DNA of 64,000 bases, from the NCBI GenBank assembly GCA_017406465.1, contig JAFQYM010000036.1:1-64000 (forward strand), given 5' to 3'. The position numbers and the translations under genes were made by a program. Origin of the DNA: Kiritimatiellia bacterium. GTDB lineage: Bacteria > Verrucomicrobiota > Kiritimatiellia > RFP12 > UBA1067. This document shows positions 44,101 to 49,086 of the stretch, in pieces. Below the pieces are notes generated by a model, which saw nothing but the letters and a program-made list of their open reading frames with translations, made no database searches and had not been told where the DNA came from. Within the stretch, counting starts at the first letter, position 1, and each line of letters begins with the position of its first letter.

Positions 44101-44580
44101 GCTATTGGCGTTGTCAGCACCAGCAACAGAGCCGCCTATAGAGCCGCCGTTGACGCTTCCAGCCGAGACGATCTGCGCATTAATGTCATCACCCGACTGC
44201 GTGAACTTTAGGACCATGCCCTTGAGCCACCCGTCATCAACCAACTGCGCTTGACAGGTGATGTAGCCGCTGCCTTCGTTTGAGCGGTCGAAGTTGTTGA
44301 AGGTAAAGCTCTTGGTCGCAGCAGTCCCCGCCCAATCGCCTGACATGCGCCCGTGCAGTGTCTCTGACGTCAACTCGCTAAGCGTCACACCTTTGAAGGC
44401 AAGCGTATCAGTACCAACAGCACTAAGAGCGCCTCCCGTCTCCTCGAGCGAGTCCGCCGCCCATGCTCCGCCGGCCGCGAGGGCGGCGAGCGCTGCGACG
44501 GCGAGGCGCGTTGAAACGGCCTTAGGGAGATAACGGGCAATTTTCGCCCCCCCCGCGATTCTCTCGATTATGTTTTTCAT
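38191..44580 (-). CDS. Giant secreted repeat protein
   Basis: A 2,129-residue protein. The start at 44580 (MKNIIERIAGGAKIARYL) has GGGGGAAACGAC before it. A long n-region is followed by a hydrophobic core (AVAALAALAAGGAWA), a typical signal peptide. LamG-like segments lie in the N-terminal third and near the middle (residues about 1250-1440), and beta-repeat modules (NEWEGTL, NWTGTVRLNGDTG, YGNASSTLEI, AWTGTVSLP) between them. The C-terminus has an Ig-like region and ends in KVAKGLFFMAF. It would be exported and surface-located; binding target unknown. Shares modules with the protein at 30811-36603. Confidence 0.8.
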   Translation of the reverse strand: MKNIIERIAGGAKIARYLPKAVSTRLAVAALAALAAGGAWAADSLEETGGALSAVGTDTLAFKGVTLSELTSETLHGRMSGDWAGTAATKSFTFNNFDRSNEGSGYITCQAQLVDDGWLKGMVLKFTQSGDDINAQIVSAGSVNGGSIGGSVAGADNANSHYVIYNLSLTRSWSDSAVVIWEAGQFGVTSKTGSDGNTYTLNANGNSVAANASSITINQSVGVKVDSSAALTSGMTVLVRYSDLNLSLGSAQTLVNSSIDSNGTATGDGNGNRTGVYIDNSGASQGLWAGKTCISANGVSQTSHTFVATETSGVMAFSYYSASTTDSNLGTHLWYLSNGTRSALYNLKTLGSTSDSSIYGCVIGGPRGSTTNGGPATGMKITGIAIFKGVLSESQMTSFIWPSAVAAEYAKWSYASYVLTCNSGFSNFESPNYSTFDLKSGYDIMPTYTTSVAPVKWQCFGYSNASGFDSTAYAAPGNVLRFVNASHACIAKFSPLTLGGMIVEPTATGCSLAQSEGSRSTILGDPTANAETWFKFDTGFSMARTGAYAIMGTVNLEINNSASVTFSGGAQISGASEKAAGANPSHTAGGVLKLHGNGSMAISSIDASDATLDYTDLPATVSSSSDAFIQGSVTVDENTVFALPEGVTFPYFVATGISGVLDSETGVTIGGVASPNYVAKSDGSIIYSAPAEVTISSDATWGSGDLDGWATDDSTKLYVINVTANSTLTLPSAISLHKVTFNVSEGVVLTLSGAYTITATEAIHVNGSGKVITAGAGSFSGIIKGNGTVQYPSKTLPTGATWTNNEWEGTLIIVQCGKTNNSSHGYIDFASYGSVNSFIKATSFAGYTTQSTTANATYCAATLVIDEGDTFTLNNGDGSKSCVFKALTGSGTLALTGSGTATTQYIFRDVTGFTGTVTISDNAKKSIVFGASSSWTPNFSDYQKKLVIAGDVTIASGKTWTANGGIVNSGTMTLNGSLSGTVTGSGTVVCGQSVDLSGSGFDDSVNWTGTVRLNGDTGYLPSTFYDESSYGNASSTLEIASGLVAITTATSLPGTVNVAESASLYVTSGATELTLAGSNSGTVNLQNMESLTTLTLNLIVDGTIMYPSSLTTLNVIHTESLADDGVKTFSVTGATFTSSTMTLTRPDGTTESVTGTVSGNTLTFAWTPSVSGAACWCAYEMEYDSANNKTGFENSGSDNTALSSDGVTGSDAFTDDGMLYTYAHPWRNMTDDNAYPSSWTAVVRCTVPAYENAAVITFGTYNGGLIGLVAGADPETQMKLVKTTGNSAFTTLATMTVQNATTAQHVYVFSVENNQTIKVYCDGEQVLNETYSTFTLGGGIQVGSVHGGIQSTGIVRFAKDESPANDLSETVQKAARIDCVRLYKTALGPNAIAQLSVEFPAVKLYRATVAANATTTWDALTWSPTWDGGNEYSKIILTTEGDATLTLPDSITADEFTINVASDSTLTLAKAAGGTEMTISKLEINDGKVAVSDANFFGSRVINGTGTLKITATGALTSALSGNAKVEIPSGVGVGVMSGGSIANAITGAGELAYQNPADVLATSLTFSAWTGTVSLPIVNASNGVNFNNYGTTGSTVALAGMTGGYILEAGKTVNPTLRLDGAMNITAMSTRTYTFAEITGTGNLSFSTSANSPTVAITKVAEGYSGMISSTLETPVTIATLDRAAGTSTAGGTKLLSTSGNVAASALTVGGAAQQVPLCTAADGIYVACTVTIPDVENASATVTVGCVAGSSPYTVDVGSNVEITWTAASGYKITDGATQTINAIATDVTATAPTVEAKGATVSDVAFDYGKDFATATVTATVSGDATAYTLTVDGTDYPGTVDGTTVTFSNVVTGHSSAYDSVSYEIAATDGTSSVVVSGGSGAAPVADVTADWINERAASATGTSASASDAGGAWTNAVTYTDGTAAISDNRFVATAASTASRVLLEFTVCFSSTSADDVSGEAQAAIKLGEVYGATTFMVLTNANEWAAISNAALPPDASETYMVVLTIDYESNTYGVTVNGYVMKDAANSESFPLAASKTSVQTIDFAGSGTLTSMKGDQVEGYMVVDKNGMRYPSIAAAISAYTQDPSIGPLKLLHSGTPPSGWRIDGDTLIKVAKGLFFMAF

Positions 44581-44613
44581 GTCGTTTCCCCCTTTGGTTG
44601 TTTGAATGGTTTG
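44555..44613. repeat. 59-bp direct repeat, copy A (start region of giant gene)
   Basis: Covers the ribosome binding site, the start and the first codons of the 2,129-residue gene. It matches 45286-45344 at 58 of 59 positions, 731 bp away. Confidence 0.9.
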
Positions 44614-44620
44614 GTTGAAA

Positions 44621-44902
44621 TCATGCAAAAGCGAGTTCTTCGTGTGTAGCCCCCGCGCCGTTGAACGAAAAGACCAAACGCACCTCGCCCTTTAGTTTCT
44701 TGAAAAACTTTTGGGCTGCGGCGAAATCAGAAGTGCTCATTATGGACCGCGCATAATCCTGTGCCTTGCACTCCGCTTCAAGCGCATCAAGTTCGGCACG
44801 GAAAGACTGATCCTCCATCCACTTGTCCATTTCCGCCTTGGTCTCGGCCATGCTCCGTTTCATCTCTGGAGTGATGGAAATCTTTTCCGGCTTTATGTTC
44901 AT
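44621..44902 (-). CDS. Probable antitoxin or partner of the RelE/HigB-like toxin
   Basis: A 93-residue acidic-helical protein (MNIKPEKISITPEMKRSM, then KAEMDKWMEDQSFRAELDAL). It overlaps the toxin gene by 4 bp (ATGA, 44899-44902), as in coupled toxin-antitoxin pairs. No helix-turn-helix is evident, so assignment rests on position and size. The gene order (toxin first) is that of higBA-type modules. Confidence 0.55.
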   Translation of the reverse strand: MNIKPEKISITPEMKRSMAETKAEMDKWMEDQSFRAELDALEAECKAQDYARSIMSTSDFAAAQKFFKKLKGEVRLVFSFNGAGATHEELAFA

Positions 44903-45231
44903 TGAGCACCTCCTGTCAATTTCCTCTTTATGTCCACGGCTTTCTCCAATTCTGCCGCAGGAATTTTTTTGGTCTTTTTCCGATACGCATGAACGATGGC
45001 AACAATGTCTTCAATAGCATAAAAATAAAACATACGCTCGTTGCCGTCTGCAAGTATTCGGATCGCGAAAAGATTTTCAAACCCGATCACCTTCTCCGCA
45101 AGCGGGTAGCGCAAATATCCATCAAGCGCAAGTTTCTGCTTTGCCAAAGCATACTTGCGCTGAGAAATCGGCGACATGGCCTTTGCAAAAGCCTTCACCT
45201 CGTCAGTCTCATATATGCGCTTTGCAGACAT
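44899..45231 (-). CDS. RelE/HigB-like toxin
   Basis: A 110-residue protein; start at 45231 after AAAAGGAACCGAA. The pattern YETDEVKAFAK, then QRKYALAKQKLALDGYLRYP, IGFENLFAIRIL and ERMFYFYAIEDIVAIVHAY, KKTKKIPAAELEKA follows the HigB/RelE-like (phage Gp49-like) ribonuclease-toxin family, which cleaves mRNA at the ribosome. The longer upstream frame runs through the 59-bp repeat and is rejected. Confidence 0.75.
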   Translation of the reverse strand: MSAKRIYETDEVKAFAKAMSPISQRKYALAKQKLALDGYLRYPLAEKVIGFENLFAIRILADGNERMFYFYAIEDIVAIVHAYRKKTKKIPAAELEKAVDIKRKLTGGAQ

Positions 45232-45254
45232 TTCGGTTCCTTTTCGCCTATCGT

Positions 45255-45563
45255 TCAGGCGACCATGACGCCCCGGCGCCTCCCTGCGATTCTTTCGATT
45301 ATGTTTTTCATGTCGTTTCCCCCTTTGGTTGTTTGAATGGTTTGAAACGCGGTGATCAACCGCCGTTCCAAACTCCAATGATACTCATCCATGTTGCGGC
45401 ACGCTTTTGATACGTCAACCGATCCGTCCTGAACAGCTCTTCGAAACGACGAAAGACTTTTGTAGAAGCTCGGATCAAGTTCTTTGCGAAGCACCCCCGC
45501 CGGTTTTGCGCGTCGGTTGCGCAAAGCCGGAACTCTGGAGTTTTTCTGTCCTTTTACTTGCAT
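45255..45563 (-). CDS. Hypothetical protein running into a truncated copy of the giant gene's start
   Basis: A 102-residue frame with GGAAAGG before its ATG. The first 75 residues (MQVKGQKNSRVPALRNRR, then KELDPSFYKSLSSFRRAV) have no known domain. The last part is read through the 59-bp repeat and ends with MKNIIERIAGRRRG, the start of the giant protein followed by unrelated sequence. It may be the original upstream gene, now fused to the remnant, or the short MKNIIERI peptide alone may be translated. Confidence 0.45.
   Translation of the reverse strand: MQVKGQKNSRVPALRNRRAKPAGVLRKELDPSFYKSLSSFRRAVQDGSVDVSKACRNMDEYHWSLERRLITAFQTIQTTKGGNDMKNIIERIAGRRRGVMVA
45286..45344. repeat. 59-bp direct repeat, copy B
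   Basis: Matches 44555-44613 with one mismatch and retains the GGGGGAAACGAC ribosome binding site and the MKNIIERIAG codons, after which the sequence diverges into the toxin gene's upstream region. Confidence 0.9.
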
Positions 45564-45613
45564 TGGCCTTTCCCGATTCTTCAGATTCCCTTAAGGCATA
45601 TTAACACTCTGAC

Positions 45614-45624
45614 ATTATACCAAA
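45614..45624 (-). promoter_or_regulatory. Extended -10 promoter containing a stop codon
   Basis: ATTTGGTATAAT, TATAAT at 45619-45614. The TAA of the small frame at 45615-45743 lies inside the TATAAT. Confidence 0.65.
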
Positions 45625-45743
45625 TCCACCCTGCCGACTGCAACGGGACACGGAAAACAACCGGGGTGGCAAAAGCGAACGAGAGACAATGCGGCAGCAA
45701 GGCGCGTCGCGCCCCGTGTCAGTTTTTTCATTGTCTTTCTCAT
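45615..45743 (-). CDS. Small signal-peptide-like protein, possible gene remnant
   Basis: A 42-residue frame with AAAAGGAGAAGAAA directly before the ATG. The product (MRKTMKKLTRGATRLAAALS) resembles the start of an exported protein but stops after 42 residues with four Pro and two Cys in the tail. It could be a peptide of its own or the 5' remnant of a lost surface-protein gene. Promoter TATAAT at 45816-45811 lies about 70 nt upstream. Confidence 0.4.
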   Translation of the reverse strand: MRKTMKKLTRGATRLAAALSLVRFCHPGCFPCPVAVGRVDLV

Positions 45744-45810
45744 TTTCTTCTCCTTTTGAAGTGTGGCCTTAAGTGCACAATGCACCCTACAACCCATCCC
45801 CAGCGTCCGC

Positions 45811-45821
45811 ATTATACCAAA
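45811..45821 (-). promoter_or_regulatory. Extended -10 promoter containing the epimerase stop codon
   Basis: ATTTGGTATAAT, TATAAT at 45816-45811. The TAA of the epimerase gene (45814-45812) is part of it. Confidence 0.65.
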
Positions 45822-46999
45822 TGGTCTGGGAAAGCGCAATTGGCAAGTTCGATGGATTTCGTCATCATGCGCGGGATGTGGAACGGTCCCTTGAAGAGAT
45901 TGCCCTTCGCAGGCTGCGCAACCGTTCCATCGCGGTGGAGATAGCCGTACCACTCGCCGTATTTCTTGTCGGGCATGCGCTTATATGTCCATTCGCGCAT
46001 CTTTTTGTGCCAATTCAGCCACTTATCCTTCTTCGTGAGGTTCCAAGCGTACTGCGTCGCGATAAGCGTCTCGCACTGCGGCCACCAGAATTTCATGTCC
46101 TGCTCGTAGCACTGCGGCGGGAAGTTTTTGCAGTCGCGGAAACTTATTATGCCGCCGTACTTCTTGTCCCAGCCCCACGCGAGCGACCAGTCGAGGATCG
46201 TCAGCGCGAGCTTCAAGAGCTCCTTGTCGCCCGACTTCTCGGCGACTTCCATAAGGAACCAGCTCGTCTCGATGGCATGGCCGGGGTTGATCGTGCGGCC
46301 GATCATCGTGTCGATGAACTCGCCGTTCGGGCCGACAGTCTCGAGAAGCGCCTTGAACTCGGGATGTACGAAGTTGTCCTTGAGTAGCCGTATCGACTCG
46401 GCGATCTGCTCATCGAGGATCGGGTCGTCGCAGACGTCCTTTAGGCGAAGCGCGACATTGATGAGGATCATCGTCAGCGAATGGCCCTGCGCCTCGAACG
46501 ACGGCTCGAACTTCGCGGGCATCATCTTCGGGTCGGCCATGAACTTCTTGATGCGCTTGAAGAGCGCGAGCGCCTTTTTCGCATACTCCTTCGAGCCCGT
46601 CGCCTTGGCGTACTCGCTCATGGCGATCGCGGCGAAGCATTCGCTGAAGACATAGCGGCGCATCCTGAGCGGCGTGCCGTCGGCCTTGAGCGAGAAGTAG
46701 GCGCGCCCGCGCCTGTCGAAGAGGTGCGCCTCGATGAAGTCGAGGGTTGACTTCGCCGCCGCGAGGTACTTCTTGTCCTTCTTGACGGCGTTGTAGGCGT
46801 AGGAGCAGGTGAACGCGAAGCGCCCCTGGAACCAGCCGCTCTTCGTCGAGTCCATCAGCTTGCCGTCGCGGTCGACGCAAGTGTAGACGCCGCCGTTCTT
46901 GCGGTCCCAGCCGTACTTCAGCCAGAAAGGCATGATGTCGGTCGTGAGGTCCGCGCGGCACTTGTCCGCCCACTTCTTCCAGTATGTCTTCGCATCCAT
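45812..46999 (-). CDS. N-acylglucosamine 2-epimerase family protein
   Basis: A 395-residue (alpha/alpha)6-barrel enzyme of the AGE family (renin-binding-protein type). Seen: W-rich start (TYWKKWADKCRADL), FKALLETVGPNGEF, GHAIETSWFLMEVA with the conserved histidine, and WWPQCETLIATQYA near residues 320-335. In this context it would convert ManNAc to GlcNAc, the role NanE has in E. coli. The start at 46999 follows GGGGAATAGCG; the codon seven residues upstream is less well placed. It follows nanA in the same direction. Confidence 0.88.
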   Translation of the reverse strand: MDAKTYWKKWADKCRADLTTDIMPFWLKYGWDRKNGGVYTCVDRDGKLMDSTKSGWFQGRFAFTCSYAYNAVKKDKKYLAAAKSTLDFIEAHLFDRRGRAYFSLKADGTPLRMRRYVFSECFAAIAMSEYAKATGSKEYAKKALALFKRIKKFMADPKMMPAKFEPSFEAQGHSLTMILINVALRLKDVCDDPILDEQIAESIRLLKDNFVHPEFKALLETVGPNGEFIDTMIGRTINPGHAIETSWFLMEVAEKSGDKELLKLALTILDWSLAWGWDKKYGGIISFRDCKNFPPQCYEQDMKFWWPQCETLIATQYAWNLTKKDKWLNWHKKMREWTYKRMPDKKYGEWYGYLHRDGTVAQPAKGNLFKGPFHIPRMMTKSIELANCAFPDHLV

Positions 47000-47039
47000 C
47001 GCTATTCCCCGTTGTTTCAAATGACTTTTTGTTAAGCCG

Positions 47040-47093
47040 TGTAGAACATGTAGATCGTGTAGAAGCTTCTACATGTTCTGCATGTTCTACATG
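47040..47093. repeat. Palindrome made of three plus three 9-bp repeats
   Basis: Three direct copies of TGTAGAnCn (47040-47066) meet three inverted copies of TTCTRCATG (47067-47093) at an AAGCTT centre. It fills the gap between nanA and the epimerase gene and would form a long imperfect hairpin in the mRNA. It may be an operator, a partial terminator or an mRNA-stability element. Confidence 0.6.
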
Positions 47094-47102
47094 GTTAATC
47101 GC

Positions 47103-47993
47103 TTACCGATAGCCGATCTTCTTGAGGCGCTTGACGCAGTCGGCCTTCTGCTTGTCGGTGAGCGAGATGTTCGGGAGCCGCACTCCGCCCATGTCGAGCC
47201 CCCACACGGCCATCATCGCCTTGCCGCCGGCGACGCCGCCATACTGCACGAGGATGTCGACGATGTCGCAGACCTTCTTCATGCCGGCCTCGACCTTCTT
47301 GAGATCGCCCTTCTTCACCGCATCCCAGATCTTGTAGTAGATTCCGGCCGAGTAGTTGTAGGTCGAGCCGATCGCGCTCTTCGCGCCGAGCGCAACCGCG
47401 CCAGCGAACCACTCGTCGATGCCCCAGGTGATGTCGTACTTCCCGCCGAGGCACTTGATGCAGCGCTGGTACATGTAGAGATCGGGATAGTTGAACTTGA
47501 TACCGGCGAGGTTCTTGATCTTGCCGTCGGCAGCGAGAAGGAATTTCTCCATGTCGAAGTTGACGCCGCTCATGCCGGTGTGATAGTAGTAGAACGGAAG
47601 CTTCGTCGAGGTCTTGAGCGCCTCCTTGAGATAAGCGACGAGCGCATCGATCGAGCCGGGCTTGAAGAAGTTCGGCGGAACGATCGAGGTCGCGTCCATG
47701 CCGCACTTCACGGCATACGCACCGAGCTCCTGTACCTCGGGGAGAGCAAGCGCGCCGATGTGCGCGATGAGATAGAGCTTGCCTTTCGCGGCCTTGACCC
47801 ACGCGTCGAAGACGGCCTTGCGCTCGGCGACGGAGCAGCAGATGCCCTCTCCAGTCGTGCCGGAGACGTAGACGCCCGTCACCTTCTGCTTGATAAGCGT
47901 CTCGGCCTGTTTCTTGACAAGCGCGAGGTTTACGCTGCCGTCTGCGTTGAACGGCGTATGAGCCGCCGCGATGAGTCCTTCGAGTTTCTTCAT
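47103..47993 (-). CDS. nanA: N-acetylneuraminate lyase
   Basis: A 296-residue class I aldolase of the DapA superfamily that splits Neu5Ac into ManNAc and pyruvate. GTTGE at 45-49, Y137 (FYYYHTG) and the Schiff-base K166 (AGIKF) align with E. coli NanA (Y137, K165). The Tyr-His-Thr context is of NanA, not DapA, type. AAGGAG precedes the start. Located between the epimerase and the transporter/sialidase genes, it is the committed step of the pathway. Confidence 0.9.
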   Translation of the reverse strand: MKKLEGLIAAAHTPFNADGSVNLALVKKQAETLIKQKVTGVYVSGTTGEGICCSVAERKAVFDAWVKAAKGKLYLIAHIGALALPEVQELGAYAVKCGMDATSIVPPNFFKPGSIDALVAYLKEALKTSTKLPFYYYHTGMSGVNFDMEKFLLAADGKIKNLAGIKFNYPDLYMYQRCIKCLGGKYDITWGIDEWFAGAVALGAKSAIGSTYNYSAGIYYKIWDAVKKGDLKKVEAGMKKVCDIVDILVQYGGVAGGKAMMAVWGLDMGGVRLPNISLTDKQKADCVKRLKKIGYR

Positions 47994-48045
47994 GTGTTCT
48001 CCTTATGTGGAAGTTTGACGGGAAACTTGTTTTAAGTCCGCGCAC

Positions 48046-48057
48046 ATTATACCAAAA
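48046..48057 (-). promoter_or_regulatory. nanA promoter
   Basis: ATTTTGGTATAAT, TATAAT at 48051-48046, with a leader of about 45 nt before nanA. Confidence 0.7.
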
Positions 48058-48090
48058 TCCCCGCACCCCATGTAAAATAAATCCGCGCGA

Positions 48091-48119
48091 TTGACCTTTG
48101 GAGCAAAATTGAATATAAT
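48091..48119 (+). promoter_or_regulatory. Promoter of the lipase gene (leaderless type)
   Basis: TTGACC (48091-48096), 17-bp spacer, TATAAT (48114-48119), seven nt before ATG. One of the few leaderless promoters here with a good -35. Confidence 0.8.
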
Positions 48120-48126
48120 TCCCCGC

Positions 48127-49059
48127 ATGAAACGACGCGCTGCACTTATGGCAATCGCAATGACGGCTTCTTGCGGATGCCGCATTCTTGAAACTGGCTA
48201 CGGCGACGACAACATCGTGGTCCGCTCGTCCGCCGACGCCGTCTCCGCCACGACCGGCGCGGCAAAGTCGACAATTGCCTGGGCAGGGGCGAAAGTGATG
48301 TCCTTCGGTGACGATCTCGACGCGGACAGGCAAAAACTTTTCATCTCGATAGGCGAACACGCCGCTGCCGCCTACCGCGGCCATCCTGCCCTTCCCGAAG
48401 GATATCGCCCGCTTTCGCCAGACGAGTTCGCGAAACTCGCGCTCCCCTCGCAGCTCTATAGCTACGAGCCAGAGACGGGGTTTGTCGAAGACGCGGAAGG
48501 CGCGGGCTTCGGCGTACGTCTCTCCCGCGCCGAGAAGGAAGACTCCGTTGTCGTCGCCTTCAGGGGATCAAACGCGCCAGGCGAAGACGAGCACTGGATG
48601 CAGGACTGGGTTGTCGACGCCCAGCAAGGCGGTGGCGGAACGCCAAAGCAATATCTGCACGGCGCGGAAGTCCTGTCTGCCGTCAGGCGCGCGTTCCCGG
48701 ACTCCAAGCTCGTCGTCGCAGGCCACTCCCTCGGCGGCGGAATCGCCGCGTATTCGACGATCAACCTTCCGAGCCCTGGCGACATTCTCTGCGCCACCTA
48801 CAACGCGGCGGGAATTTCAAGCATAACTCTGCTCACCCTTCCGAAAGACGTCATCACAGAAGCGGCAAAGCGTATATCCAACATCCGCAGCAAAGGCGAC
48901 CCTGTCTCTGCGATTCCCGGAACGCAGCTCGTCGGGGATATCTTCGAAGTGGACAATCTCCGCTTCGCGAACCACTCTATCGACGGACTCCTCATCGACA
49001 TGCGCCGCCGCGCGGAAGGTCGCAGAGCAGGATGGCTCCGCGACCTATTCGACGACTAG
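48127..49059 (+). CDS. Lipase-like lipoprotein (class 3 alpha/beta hydrolase)
   Basis: A 310-residue protein. The N-terminus MKRRAALMAIAMTASCG is a signal peptide with a lipobox-like cysteine at about residue 15-17, so it is probably lipid-anchored. VVAFRGSN and the nucleophile elbow GHSLGGG (S201) identify a lipase class 3 hydrolase; a GDPVSAIPG segment near 258-266 probably supplies the acid and H near 285 (FANHS) the base. The upstream TTG at 48091 is rejected as start because it is the -35 box. Transcribed against its neighbours; substrate unknown. Confidence 0.8.
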   Translation: MKRRAALMAIAMTASCGCRILETGYGDDNIVVRSSADAVSATTGAAKSTIAWAGAKVMSFGDDLDADRQKLFISIGEHAAAAYRGHPALPEGYRPLSPDEFAKLALPSQLYSYEPETGFVEDAEGAGFGVRLSRAEKEDSVVVAFRGSNAPGEDEHWMQDWVVDAQQGGGGTPKQYLHGAEVLSAVRRAFPDSKLVVAGHSLGGGIAAYSTINLPSPGDILCATYNAAGISSITLLTLPKDVITEAAKRISNIRSKGDPVSAIPGTQLVGDIFEVDNLRFANHSIDGLLIDMRRRAEGRRAGWLRDLFDD

Positions 49060-49086
49060 CCCTTTGCGTTCTTTGCGGCTAAAAAC

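Noticed and set aside
44581-44628. Upstream start of the 2,129-residue protein (MHDFNQTIQTT)
   Set aside because: It would place 16 residues before the signal peptide, while a strong ribosome binding site precedes 44580.
48091-48126. TTG start giving a longer lipase protein
   Set aside because: The TTG is the -35 box of a 17-bp-spaced promoter whose transcript should start at about 48126; the signal peptide begins at 48127.
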